DNA of 32,986 nt from Candidatus Nosocomiicoccus stercorigallinarum. GTDB taxonomy: Bacteria; Bacillota; Bacilli; Staphylococcales; Salinicoccaceae. Below, piece by piece: positions 22,621 to 32,893 of this stretch. Under the pieces are notes generated by a model that saw nothing but the letters and a program-made list of their open reading frames with translations, was not told the DNA's origin and did not search any database. The translations under genes and the position numbers were made by a program. Numbering within the stretch: position 1 is the stretch's first letter; the number at the start of each line of letters is the position of its first letter. The DNA lies in contig DWXM01000047.1 in NCBI GenBank assembly GCA_019119225.1, forward strand, positions 1 through 32,986. The letters are read 5' to 3'.

Positions 22621-22731
22621 TCAATTCATATGTCTAAAACGAGAAATCCAATCATTTTTATCAGAAAGTTCTTAATAATTATGCTAAAATTAGTTTAAAG
22701 TAATTCGAAAACCGAAATAAGAGGTGTCACT

Positions 22732-24453
22732 ATGCGTACAGTCTTTAGTTATACGCTAAAGTATAAATGGATTATTATTATCGGGCTTTTACTCATGCTT
22801 GTAGAGCTTGCTGTTGAACTGATTCAGCCGCTATTTATTCGCGGAGTGATTGATGACGGTATTACAGTAAACAACTTAAATAACGTTTGGATGTATTTAG
22901 GTCTTATGTTGGCCGCTTCAATCATTTCAACGATTGCAGGAATTTTTAATACATACTTATCAAGTTATGCAACGAACGCGTTTGGTAATGATTTAAGAAA
23001 TGCGATTTTTAGACGAGTACAACATTTTACGTTAGAAACTCTGTCTAAATTTAATGGATCGACATTAATTACAAGATTGACTCAAGACGTTTTAATTTCA
23101 GAAATGTTAGTGTTTTTCGGGATGCGTATTTTACTTCGCGCACCGCTTCTTGTAATCGGGTCACTCGTCATGTCGTTTGTCGTTAACGTTAAACTTGGAT
23201 TTTATTTAACGCTACTGACACCAATTTTATTTGTATTTTTATTTGTCACAGCGAAAATGGGTGCAAAGATTTTTAGTCGTATTCAAAAACGACTCGATAA
23301 AATCAACCGCTTCTTCCAAGAAAATTTAAGCGGTATGTTATTAATTAAAGTAAATAACCGAGCAGAATATGAATCAGAACGGTTTAGTGATATCGCAGGT
23401 AAACTCCGTGATGATATGATTTTTGGACTTCGTTTAATGGAGTCGATTTTACCCGTATTATTACTTATTATGAACGGAAGTTTACTACTTGTGCTTTATG
23501 TATCATCTGATTTAATTCAAACAAATAACGTTCAAGTCGGTGAAGTTGTTGCGGTCATTAACTACGCGTTAAGAATGCAAGGTGGCTTCTCAATGTTTAG
23601 TTTCTTAATTATCTCAGCGACGCGCGCGAAAGCTTCAGCTGATCGTATTAGTGAAGTACTCCATGAGGATGTTGATGTATTAGATGACGGTAGAAAAATC
23701 GAACACACTGAAGGAAGCTCGGTCGAGTTTCAAGATGTATCTTTTAAATATGTAAATAGTGTTTCGAACATATTAGAAGACGTTTCCTTTAAAGTCGATA
23801 AAAATGAAACACTCGTCATTATGGGGGCGACTGGTTCTGGTAAAAGTTCTCTCGTTAACTTGATTCCAAGACTTTACGATGCAACAAAAGGTAATATCTA
23901 TGTGGATGGGAAAAATGTAAAAGACTGGAATGTGAACGAACTGAGAGATTTAATTGGTTATGTGCCACAATCTGCGGTGTTATTTACTGGGACGATATTT
24001 GAAAATATGCTCTGGGGAGATGAGTATGCGTCTGAAGGTGACGTATATGACTCGACGAGAAAAGCACAAGTTCATGAAAACATTATTCGTTTTGATCATC
24101 AGTACAACACTCAAGTCGGTCAGCGCGGGGTACAGTTATCTGGTGGACAAAAGCAACGTCTTTCGATTGCTCGAGCACTCGTGAAACGTCCATCTATTTT
24201 AATACTCGATGACTCAACAAGTGCATTAGATGCTACAACAGAGAACAGTCTATGGGAAGAAATGGACAATTTAAATGTCACGAGAGTAATCATTACTCAA
24301 AAAATTTCCACTGCTAAAACTGCTGATAAAATACTTCTTCTTGAAGAAGGAAAAGTATCCGCCATTGGGACTCATGACTCACTACTTTTAGACTCTGAAC
24401 TTTATCAGTCTATAGTAGAAAGTCAGAAGACAGGAGGGTCGTTTGATGATTAA
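22732..24453 (+). CDS. ABC exporter half-transporter with degenerate NBD (heterodimer subunit 1)
   Basis: TM domain plus NBD: Walker A GATGSGKSS, signature LSGGQKQR, Walker B ILILDDSTSALD (catalytic E to D), H-loop position TQKIST. Confidence 0.93.
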   Translation: MRTVFSYTLKYKWIIIIGLLLMLVELAVELIQPLFIRGVIDDGITVNNLNNVWMYLGLMLAASIISTIAGIFNTYLSSYATNAFGNDLRNAIFRRVQHFTLETLSKFNGSTLITRLTQDVLISEMLVFFGMRILLRAPLLVIGSLVMSFVVNVKLGFYLTLLTPILFVFLFVTAKMGAKIFSRIQKRLDKINRFFQENLSGMLLIKVNNRAEYESERFSDIAGKLRDDMIFGLRLMESILPVLLLIMNGSLLLVLYVSSDLIQTNNVQVGEVVAVINYALRMQGGFSMFSFLIISATRAKASADRISEVLHEDVDVLDDGRKIEHTEGSSVEFQDVSFKYVNSVSNILEDVSFKVDKNETLVIMGATGSGKSSLVNLIPRLYDATKGNIYVDGKNVKDWNVNELRDLIGYVPQSAVLFTGTIFENMLWGDEYASEGDVYDSTRKAQVHENIIRFDHQYNTQVGQRGVQLSGGQKQRLSIARALVKRPSILILDDSTSALDATTENSLWEEMDNLNVTRVIITQKISTAKTADKILLLEEGKVSAIGTHDSLLLDSELYQSIVESQKTGGSFDD

Positions 24454-26260
24454 GTTTTTAAAAGAACCATTTGGTTTAAAGCCTATTTTAAAGAAAGAAG
24501 ATATTGGTAAACTAGGTCGAGAAAATCAGCGCCGGGCATCGAACATGTCAGGGACGTTAAAACGACTCTGGAAGTTTATGAGAGATGAACGTTTTAGAAT
24601 TTTACTCGTGATATGTATCGTTGTTATTACAAGTTTACTTGGAATTGTCGGGCCATTTCTAGTCGGACAGGTGATTGACAACTACCTCGTACCTAAAGAG
24701 TTCGATGGTTTTGTCACAGTGTTATTAATATTACTCGGTGTATATGTTCTGCATAGTGTATCAACATTAGCACAGTCATTTATAATGGTCGGTGCGAGTC
24801 AACGTACAGTATTCAACATGAGATATCGATTATTTAACCATATGCAGTATTTACCAATTGATTTTTATAATAAGCGTCAGCAAGGTGAATTAATGAGTCG
24901 TATGACGAATGATATTGAAACAATTTCTCAAACGTTGAATACGTCATTTATTCAATTTACGACGAGTGTGATTACATTAATTGGTACAGTCTCAGTCATG
25001 CTTTACTTAAGTCCGTTATTAACTGTTCTGACGTTAACGATTATTCCATTACTCGTTGTTTTAATTAAATATATTACGAATCGTACACGCCCACTATATA
25101 GAATTCGACAAAAACGCACGGGTGAGTTAAATGCGTATATTGAAGAAGTCATTTCTGGTCAAGAAATTGTTAAAGCATTTAGTCAAGAAGATTACGTCAT
25201 TGATCAGTTTGAAAAAAGAACGAGAAACTTACGTGACGTCACATTTTGGGCGAACCTTTATAGTGGAATGATTCCAAAAATCATGAATATGTTAAACAAC
25301 TTAAGTTTTACAATTGTTGCCGGAGTCGGTGGTATATTAGCACTGACAACAGACACTGTGACAGTTGGTATAATCGTTGTGTTTGCTGAATACGCGAGAC
25401 AATTTACGAGACCACTCGCGGATCTTGCGAACCAATTTAACCAAGTACTTTCAGCAATCGCAGGTGCAGAGCGTGTATTTGATATTATCGATACGGAAGC
25501 TGAAAAAGATGACGGCGTAATTACAAATAGAAACTTAGACGGTCATATTGAGTTTAAAAATGTTGTCTTTCGTTATGATAAAGACCAAAAACATCCAACG
25601 ATTAATGACGTGTCGTTTGATATAAAACCTGGTGAATCAATTGCCCTTATCGGTTCAACAGGTGCAGGGAAAACAACGATTGTACAGTTATTAAATCGTT
25701 TCTACGAAGTGGATGCTGGTGAAATCTTAATTGACGGAGACAAAATTGAAGACTATAAACGTGACGTATTAAAAGAAAATAGTGCATTCGTATTACAAGA
25801 TCCATTTATCTTTAACGCTTCAATTAAAGATAATGTGAGATTTGGTAAATTAGACGCGACAGATGAAGAAATCATCGAAGCATGTAAAAGTGCAAATGCA
25901 CATGACTTTATTATGGGGCTTGAAGACGGTTATGATACGATAATTGACGGAGAAACACAGGCATTATCTGTTGGAGAACGTCAACTCGTTTCAATTGCGC
26001 GGGCATTCGTTAGAGATCCAAACATTTTACTTCTCGACGAAGCAACGTCTAGTATCGATACGATTACTGAGTTGAAAATTCAAGAAGCATTAGAAAGTTT
26101 AATGAAAGACCGTACGTCAATTATTATTGCCCACCGTTTAAACACAGTTCGAGCTGTAGACCGTTTAATTGTGTTAGAACACGGTGAAATTATAGAGATT
26201 GGTAGCCATGAAGAATTACTTGAACAAAAAGGAATTTACTATAATATGGTAAATGGATAG
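24443..26260 (+). CDS. ABC exporter half-transporter (heterodimer subunit 2)
   Basis: Walker A GSTGAGKTT, signature LSVGERQ, Walker B ILLLDEATSSID, H-loop AHRLNT; overlaps upstream gene by 11 nt. Confidence 0.93.
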   Translation: MMIKFLKEPFGLKPILKKEDIGKLGRENQRRASNMSGTLKRLWKFMRDERFRILLVICIVVITSLLGIVGPFLVGQVIDNYLVPKEFDGFVTVLLILLGVYVLHSVSTLAQSFIMVGASQRTVFNMRYRLFNHMQYLPIDFYNKRQQGELMSRMTNDIETISQTLNTSFIQFTTSVITLIGTVSVMLYLSPLLTVLTLTIIPLLVVLIKYITNRTRPLYRIRQKRTGELNAYIEEVISGQEIVKAFSQEDYVIDQFEKRTRNLRDVTFWANLYSGMIPKIMNMLNNLSFTIVAGVGGILALTTDTVTVGIIVVFAEYARQFTRPLADLANQFNQVLSAIAGAERVFDIIDTEAEKDDGVITNRNLDGHIEFKNVVFRYDKDQKHPTINDVSFDIKPGESIALIGSTGAGKTTIVQLLNRFYEVDAGEILIDGDKIEDYKRDVLKENSAFVLQDPFIFNASIKDNVRFGKLDATDEEIIEACKSANAHDFIMGLEDGYDTIIDGETQALSVGERQLVSIARAFVRDPNILLLDEATSSIDTITELKIQEALESLMKDRTSIIIAHRLNTVRAVDRLIVLEHGEIIEIGSHEELLEQKGIYYNMVNG

Positions 26261-26319
26261 AATTAAAACATGATATACTCTATAATAGTGAGAGAAATTA
26301 TAATAAAAGGTGAGAAATA

Positions 26320-26745
26320 ATGGCGACTAAAGATGAGATTGTAGCAGCTGCTAAAGATGTTGGTAAGATGATTGCCGACACTGAAGAAGTAAAATTTTTT
26401 GAAAAGGCAGAAGCTAAAATTCATGAAAATAAAGAAGTCCGTGAAAAGATGGCAAGTTTACGTTCATTACAACAACAAGCGGTAAACTTCCAAAGTTACG
26501 GCAAAACACGTGCTTATGAACTTGCACAAGAAAAAATCGATGCGCTTGAAAAAGAATTAGATGATATGCCAATCGTACAGCAATTTATCGACGCACAAGA
26601 AAATGTAAATGATATTTTACAAATGGTTTCACATGCAATTAGTAGTTCAGTCACGTACGAAGTGATTGAAAGAACGGGCGGCGATCACCTTGAAGGTGAA
26701 ACAGGCGCAGGCATGAAAAATAAGGCAAGTAAAGACGTTGAATAA
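26320..26745 (+). CDS. ricA: RicA/YmcA family regulator
   Basis: YlbF/YmcA-like protein (DTEEVKFFEKAEAKIHENKEVREKMASLRSLQQQAVNFQSYGK) directly upstream of mutS. Confidence 0.85.
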   Translation: MATKDEIVAAAKDVGKMIADTEEVKFFEKAEAKIHENKEVREKMASLRSLQQQAVNFQSYGKTRAYELAQEKIDALEKELDDMPIVQQFIDAQENVNDILQMVSHAISSSVTYEVIERTGGDHLEGETGAGMKNKASKDVE

Positions 26746-26748
26746 AAG

Positions 26749-26774
26749 AGAGTGACTAGAGTCACTCTTTTTTT
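26749..26774 (+). terminator. Rho-independent terminator after ricA
   Basis: AGAGTGACT / AGTCACTCT stem plus T-tract. Confidence 0.87.
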
Positions 26775-26779
26775 CATGG

Positions 26780-26785
26780 TATAAT
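26780..26785 (+). promoter_or_regulatory. Candidate mutS promoter -10 (TATAAT)
   Basis: TGGTATAAT about 33 bp upstream of the mutS start; no clear -35. Confidence 0.45.
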
Positions 26786-26817
26786 TTATTAGATATTAAC
26801 GGTTAGGATGAGTGTAT

Positions 26818-29277
26818 ATGTCGAACGTAACTCCGATGATGAAACAATATTTATCGATTAAAGAAGAACATAAAGATGCGTTTTTATTTTTTAGACTTGG
26901 AGATTTTTACGAGTTATTTTATGACGATGCAGTTGAAGCTGCAAAATTACTTGAAATCACGTTAACGTCTAGAGATAAAACGAGCAATATACCGATGGCT
27001 GGTGTACCGTATCATTCTGCTACACGGTACATTGAAAAGTTGATTAACCATGGCTATAAAGTTGCGATTTGTGAGCAAATGGAAGACCCTAAAGCTGTGA
27101 AAGGCATGGTGAAGCGTGAAGTTGTACGCGTAATTACACCAGGGACATTAATTGATGACTTCGGAATTTCTCAAGATGAGAGTAACTATATATTATCTTT
27201 AAATCAACGAGATGATATATACGACGTCGTGTACGGTGATATTTCGACAGGCGATATGTATTCATTTGAAACGAAAGATCTCGATACACTTTACACTCAG
27301 TTGTCTCGAATTAACCCTAGAGAAATTGTTGTATCTAATAATAGTGAAGCGGTACTTCATAATTTTTATAATGATCCACCACTGATTACAGTTGTCGACG
27401 GTACGTCTAGTGAAGTGCAATTACTTTCATATATTGAATCTCAAAATAAGCAAAGACTTTCACATTTAAAAGATATTATAGAAATTAATGTCAACTCAAA
27501 TTTAAAATTATCTCAATCAACAATTAGTAACTTAGAACTCGTTGAAAATCTACAGACGAAAAAACAAAAAGGATCATTGTATTGGTATTTAAATAAAACT
27601 GAAACACCAATGGGCCGTAGAAAATTAAAACGTTTAATTGAATCGCCACTTGTAAATGTTGAAGAAATTAGAAATCGTCAAGATGTCGTCGGTAAATTAC
27701 TTGAAAACTTTATAGAACGTGAAGATATTAAAGCAGCTTTAAATAACGTGTACGATATTGAAAGATTGACTGGACGAATGAGCTTTGGAAATATAGATGT
27801 TAAAGGCTTTATAGAGCTTAGAGATTCTTTAGAAGGACTTCCGAATGTTTATAAGCTTTTATCATCTATTGGTTTAATCGATAACATATTATTTAAAGAC
27901 TTTGACGTATTAAGTGACGTATACGAAATGCTAAAAGTATTAAAATCTGACGCACCAAAGACGATTCGCGAAGGTAATATATTTGAATACGGTGTCAGTA
28001 AAGAACTAGATGAATTAAGAGATATCCAAAATAACTCTAGAGAATGGTTAGAAAATTATTTATCTAAAGAGAAAGAAAAGACAAATATTAAAAATATGAA
28101 AATTGGTTTCAATAAAGTGTTTGGATATTTCTTAGAAATCTCTAAAGGGCAAGCAGCGACATTTGATGCTGAAAAGTTTGGGTACGATCGTAGACAAACG
28201 TTAACTAATTCTGAACGTTACATTACACCAGAGTTAAAAGAGATGGAAGATAAAATTTTAAAAGCTGAAGATAAAAGTGTTATTTTAGAATACAACATGT
28301 TTATCGACTTAAGAGAAAAAGTAAAGACACATACTGAAAGACTTCAAAGAACGAGTGAACAGTTATCTATACTCGATTGCTTAATTAGTTTTGCGGACGT
28401 TTCAAATGAGTATCAACTCGTAAAGCCGGAGTTTACAGAAGATGAACTTGAAATTATCGACGGTAGACATCCAATTGTAGAAAAGATGCTCGGAGAAAGA
28501 ACGTACGTACCAAATGACGTTAAAATGGATGATGATACGTTTATTTATTTAATTACGGGACCAAACATGAGTGGTAAAAGTACGTATATGCGACAAGTCG
28601 CAATCATTACAATTATGTCTCAAATTGGTATGAACGTACCTGCTTCTTCTTGTAAAATTCCGATATTTGACGCGATATATACACGTATTGGAGCGAGTGA
28701 CGATTTATCAAGTGGTAAATCGACATTTATGATTGAAATGATGGAAGCAAACGACGCACTTAAACACGCGACTAAAAATAGTTTAATAATATTTGATGAA
28801 CTGGGTCGTGGAACTTCAACATATGACGGAATGGCACTTGCTGAAGCGATGTTAAAATATATTCATCACTATATCGGTGCTAAAACATTATTCTCAACAC
28901 ATTACCACGAGTTGACAGATTTAGATGCGTCGCTCTATCACTTAATGAACGTTCACGTAAAAGCAAGTGAGAAAAATGGTGTGTTAGAGTTTCAACATAA
29001 AGTTGAAAAAGGTGCCGTTGAAAAAAGTTACGGTATACAAGTTGCCGAGCTTGCAGATCTTCCGAGAGAAGTGACGATTGAAGCCCGTAAAGTATTAAAA
29101 CGTTTAGAAAATACGAATGACGATACAGTTGACGTTACGCAGTTAGAGTTAACGCTAGATGATACGTTAGAACAAACAAGTACTATCGAAGAAAAAATCA
29201 AAACGTTAAACATTAATCATATATCACCAATCGAAGCGTTAACGTTACTTAGTGAATTTCAAGACGAATTAAAGTAA
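26818..29277 (+). CDS. mutS: DNA mismatch repair protein MutS
   Basis: N-terminal TPMMKQYL...FFRLGDFYELFYDDA mismatch-recognition motif; ATPase TGPNMSGKSTYMRQ. ATG 26818. Confidence 0.98.
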   Translation: MSNVTPMMKQYLSIKEEHKDAFLFFRLGDFYELFYDDAVEAAKLLEITLTSRDKTSNIPMAGVPYHSATRYIEKLINHGYKVAICEQMEDPKAVKGMVKREVVRVITPGTLIDDFGISQDESNYILSLNQRDDIYDVVYGDISTGDMYSFETKDLDTLYTQLSRINPREIVVSNNSEAVLHNFYNDPPLITVVDGTSSEVQLLSYIESQNKQRLSHLKDIIEINVNSNLKLSQSTISNLELVENLQTKKQKGSLYWYLNKTETPMGRRKLKRLIESPLVNVEEIRNRQDVVGKLLENFIEREDIKAALNNVYDIERLTGRMSFGNIDVKGFIELRDSLEGLPNVYKLLSSIGLIDNILFKDFDVLSDVYEMLKVLKSDAPKTIREGNIFEYGVSKELDELRDIQNNSREWLENYLSKEKEKTNIKNMKIGFNKVFGYFLEISKGQAATFDAEKFGYDRRQTLTNSERYITPELKEMEDKILKAEDKSVILEYNMFIDLREKVKTHTERLQRTSEQLSILDCLISFADVSNEYQLVKPEFTEDELEIIDGRHPIVEKMLGERTYVPNDVKMDDDTFIYLITGPNMSGKSTYMRQVAIITIMSQIGMNVPASSCKIPIFDAIYTRIGASDDLSSGKSTFMIEMMEANDALKHATKNSLIIFDELGRGTSTYDGMALAEAMLKYIHHYIGAKTLFSTHYHELTDLDASLYHLMNVHVKASEKNGVLEFQHKVEKGAVEKSYGIQVAELADLPREVTIEARKVLKRLENTNDDTVDVTQLELTLDDTLEQTSTIEEKIKTLNINHISPIEALTLLSEFQDELK

Positions 29278-29289
29278 AGAGGGGATTAT

Positions 29290-31095
29290 ATGGAGAGAGT
29301 CCACGTACTAGATCCAGTTATCCAAAATAAAATAGCAGCGGGTGAAGTTGTCGAACGCCCAAGTTCTATCGTCAAAGAACTTGTTGAAAACTCCATTGAC
29401 GCGAACTCGACATCTATTGAGGTCTTTATCGAAGAAAGTGGACTTAAGAAAATTAGAGTTGTCGATAATGGTGAAGGTATTGACGATAGAGATAGCCGTT
29501 TAATATTCGAGCGTCATGCGACGAGTAAAATCGCTGAAGACTATGATTTATTTGAAATTCGCTCGATGGGATTTCGTGGTGAAGCACTTGCGAGTATTGG
29601 TGCAGTGTCTAAAGCTACGGTTGAAAGTTATCGTAAAGAGAGACAGCCATTTAAATTAGAATATAATGGTGGTAGAGAAGTTGGCTATCATGAAGGTAAA
29701 TCTCGCGTTGGTACAGTAGTGACGATAGAAGACTTATTTTTTAACACGCCAGCAAGATATAAATATATTAAAAGCTTAAGAACTGAAGCGGGCCGAATTA
29801 TCGATATGATGCAGCGCTTTAGTTTTAACCATCCAGATATTCAGTTTAAACTTGTATTTGACGGGAAAGTTCGTTTTCAAACTAAAGGAAATGGTAACTT
29901 AAAAGAAGTCATCGCAGATGTTTACGGACTAAATGTTGCAAGACATAGCGTAAAAGTTGAAGGTACAACACCAGACTATAAATTATCAGGGTTTGTTGTT
30001 CGACCTGAAATTACGAGAAGTAATAAAAACTATATTAACCTTTCAATTAATTCTCGAATTATTAAAGATTTTAGACTCGTTGCAAGTGTCGTTGAAAGTT
30101 ATCATACGTTACTCCCAAAAGATAAATTTCCAGTCGTCATTTTAAATATCGATATGGATCCAAAGCTTGTGGACGTAAATGTTCACCCTGCAAAAACTGA
30201 AGTGAGATTATCTAAGCTTAAAGAGTTACAGCAGTTAATTGAATCTACAATTAAAGATGCGCTACAGTCAGAGCGCTTAATTCCAGAAATGGAGACACGT
30301 GAGAAAAAAGAAAAACCAGTCATCACACAAAACGTCTTTGATTTTGCACCAAGACAAGTCATAGATGATTATGATTACACGTCTAATAGTGACAGTTATA
30401 CAAAAGAGTTTAGCTTAGACGAAAGTAATGATAATAAAGAAACATATATCGAACAAACAATTAACGATAACGTCAGTCACTCTAACGAAAGTTATGACGA
30501 CTATCAAGATTCTAAATTACCGTATTTAGAAATTGTCGGACAAGTCCACGGAACGTATATATTAATGCAAAATGACTCAGGAATGTATTTAATGGATCAA
30601 CACGCCGCGCAAGAACGCATTAAATATGAATATTTCTATGAGAACATTCAAAATAGTGATGAGCGTGTGCCACTACTTTTACCGTACCATTTCGAATTTT
30701 CATATGATGACGTCATTCGTATCGATGAAAAACTCAATGATTTACAAGCACTCGGATTTAATATTGAGAAAACAGGTATGAAACAATATACAGTGACGGA
30801 GTATCCGTCTTGGATATTAAAAGATGATCCAGAAGGAGATATCGAGTCAGTCATTGACTTTATCTCAAACACAGAAAACTTTTCAGTAAACAAGTACCGT
30901 GAAGATATGTCTATAATGATGAGTTGTAAACAGTCAATAAAAGCGAATCACTATTTAGATGAAATCCAAATGCGTACGTTATTAGATGACTTATCTAAAT
31001 GTAAGTCTCCATACACGTGTCCACATGGACGACCGGTTATCATTAAGTGGTCGACGTATGAGATTGAAAAGATGTTTAACCGTATTATGAAATAA
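29290..31095 (+). CDS. mutL: DNA mismatch repair endonuclease MutL
   Basis: IAAGEVVERPSSIVKELVENSIDA, GFRGEALASI, C-terminal endonuclease motif DQHAAQERIKYEY, CPHGRP. Confidence 0.98.
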   Translation: MERVHVLDPVIQNKIAAGEVVERPSSIVKELVENSIDANSTSIEVFIEESGLKKIRVVDNGEGIDDRDSRLIFERHATSKIAEDYDLFEIRSMGFRGEALASIGAVSKATVESYRKERQPFKLEYNGGREVGYHEGKSRVGTVVTIEDLFFNTPARYKYIKSLRTEAGRIIDMMQRFSFNHPDIQFKLVFDGKVRFQTKGNGNLKEVIADVYGLNVARHSVKVEGTTPDYKLSGFVVRPEITRSNKNYINLSINSRIIKDFRLVASVVESYHTLLPKDKFPVVILNIDMDPKLVDVNVHPAKTEVRLSKLKELQQLIESTIKDALQSERLIPEMETREKKEKPVITQNVFDFAPRQVIDDYDYTSNSDSYTKEFSLDESNDNKETYIEQTINDNVSHSNESYDDYQDSKLPYLEIVGQVHGTYILMQNDSGMYLMDQHAAQERIKYEYFYENIQNSDERVPLLLPYHFEFSYDDVIRIDEKLNDLQALGFNIEKTGMKQYTVTEYPSWILKDDPEGDIESVIDFISNTENFSVNKYREDMSIMMSCKQSIKANHYLDEIQMRTLLDDLSKCKSPYTCPHGRPVIIKWSTYEIEKMFNRIMK

Positions 31096-31106
31096 GAGGT
31101 GTTCTA

Positions 31107-31985
31107 ATGAAACAACAAATTGTATATACGAGAGACGAAGCAATCGATGTAAAAATTTACGAACCAGAAAATCCGAAAGCAGCTGTATTAGTACTTCACG
31201 GAATTTCTGAACATAGTGGACGCTATGATTATTTACTTAATTTCTTTAAATCGCATGATATTTACGGTGTAATTTATGACCATAATGGTCACGGTAATAG
31301 AGATAACGGCAATCGTGGTGAAATTGAAAGTTTTGAAAAGCTCGTCTTAGATGCTAAGGACGTGTACGATTCACTTCCAGATCACTTACCAAAATTTGTA
31401 ATTGGTCATTCTATGGGAAGTATTGTTTTAAGATTATTACTTACTTCCATCCGTCCAACAGGTGCAGTGATTGTTGGAACTGGAGACAGAACGACTCCAG
31501 TTGAAAAGATTGAAACAGCATTTGTGAATGGTGTTTCAAAAATCACACCAAACTTTAAAAGTTTACTATTAAATCAACTTGCATTCTCTGGATTTGACCG
31601 ACAAGTCGAAGGGACTGCTAAAAATAGATGGATTAGTAAAAATTACGAAAATGTCGTAAAGTTCAACCAAGATCCACTTTCAGGACACCCGGTGTCAGTT
31701 AATACATTTAAAGCGTTAAACAATGCGATTATTGCGGTGAATAGTGAAGAAATAATTAAAAAATATAATAAGGATACCAAATTCTTATTAATTAGCGGTA
31801 AAGATGATCCATTTAGTCACCAAGGAAAAGACATTGAGAAATTAGATGCGACATTAAAAGCGTATGGCTATAATACAAAATCTGTATTGTATGAAGGGTA
31901 TCGCCATGAAATTTTAAATGAAAATATTAAAAATGATGTCTACCGTACAATTTTAGACTGGATGGATAAAAGTATCGATGCCTAA
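31107..31985 (+). CDS. Alpha/beta hydrolase (lysophospholipase/monoacylglycerol lipase-like)
   Basis: VLHGISEHSGRYDYLLNFF oxyanion region and nucleophile elbow GHSMGS; C-terminal GYRHEILNE His. Confidence 0.88.
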   Translation: MKQQIVYTRDEAIDVKIYEPENPKAAVLVLHGISEHSGRYDYLLNFFKSHDIYGVIYDHNGHGNRDNGNRGEIESFEKLVLDAKDVYDSLPDHLPKFVIGHSMGSIVLRLLLTSIRPTGAVIVGTGDRTTPVEKIETAFVNGVSKITPNFKSLLLNQLAFSGFDRQVEGTAKNRWISKNYENVVKFNQDPLSGHPVSVNTFKALNNAIIAVNSEEIIKKYNKDTKFLLISGKDDPFSHQGKDIEKLDATLKAYGYNTKSVLYEGYRHEILNENIKNDVYRTILDWMDKSIDA

Positions 31986-32868
31986 ACCTAAAATTATTTG
32001 TCTCGTTGGTCCGACTGGTGTTGGTAAAACAGAGTTATCGATTAAAATCGCAAAGCATTTTAACTTTAATGTAATTAGTGGTGACTCAATGCAAGTTTAT
32101 AAAGGAATGGATATAGGTACCGGTAAAATTACTGAAAGTGAAATGGACGGTGTTCGTCACGAGATGATTGATATTTTATCACCAGATAAAAATTTTTCTG
32201 TAAAAGAATTTCAAGAACTCGTGACGAAGTTGATTAAAAAAGAATACGACAATAATAATACACCGTTTATCGTCGGTGGAACGGCATTTTACATTCATGC
32301 ACTAATTAACGATTTTCATTTTAGTGATGAAGATGAAGAAGAAAAATCAGAGTTAGTGAATTACTTTGAACAATTTACAAATGAAGCGCTTCATGAAAAA
32401 GTAAAAGAAATTAATGAAGATGTTCATATTAATAACCGAAAACGAATGATTCGAGTTCTAATTAAAAATAAACTTGGTCAAACAAAGCGTCATGACACGA
32501 CGAGTAAATATGACGCTTTGATCATTGGATTATATGACGACAGAGAAAAGCTATATGAGAGAATAAATACCCGCGTATTAAATATGATAGATAACGGACT
32601 TGAAAAAGAAGTAAGATATTTATTTGATCATTATAAGCTATCAAAAACAGCACTCGGTGCCATTGGCTATCATGAATTTATCGATTATTTTAATGGGGAC
32701 AAGTCTTTAGAAACAGTAATCGAAGATATACAGCGAGACTCAAGAAGATATGCAAAAAGACAATTAACGTATTTAAGAAATAAATTAGACGTTGAATGGT
32801 TTAAAGTCGGTATCGATGAAAGTGAGATTCTAAATAGAATTGAGTCATTTTTAAAAAAGTCCCATTGA
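31978..32868 (+). CDS. miaA: tRNA dimethylallyltransferase
   Basis: P-loop GPTGVGKTELSI, GDSMQVYKGMDIGTGK; overlaps upstream hydrolase by 8 nt. Confidence 0.97.
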   Translation: MPKPKIICLVGPTGVGKTELSIKIAKHFNFNVISGDSMQVYKGMDIGTGKITESEMDGVRHEMIDILSPDKNFSVKEFQELVTKLIKKEYDNNNTPFIVGGTAFYIHALINDFHFSDEDEEEKSELVNYFEQFTNEALHEKVKEINEDVHINNRKRMIRVLIKNKLGQTKRHDTTSKYDALIIGLYDDREKLYERINTRVLNMIDNGLEKEVRYLFDHYKLSKTALGAIGYHEFIDYFNGDKSLETVIEDIQRDSRRYAKRQLTYLRNKLDVEWFKVGIDESEILNRIESFLKKSH

Positions 32869-32888
32869 TTGTTCAATGAGACTTTTTT
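32853..32888. terminator. Bidirectional terminator between miaA and a convergent minus-strand gene
   Basis: AAAAAGTC-C-CATTGA / TCAATG-A-GACTTTTT, A-tract 5' and T-tract 3'; overlaps the miaA stop codon. Confidence 0.8.
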
Positions 32889-32893
32889 ATCTA

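Noticed and set aside
24443-24453. Frameshift between the two ABC genes (single fused transporter)
   Set aside because: Each frame has its own complete TMD and NBD, and the 11-nt overlap with RBS (AGGAGGG) is typical translational coupling.
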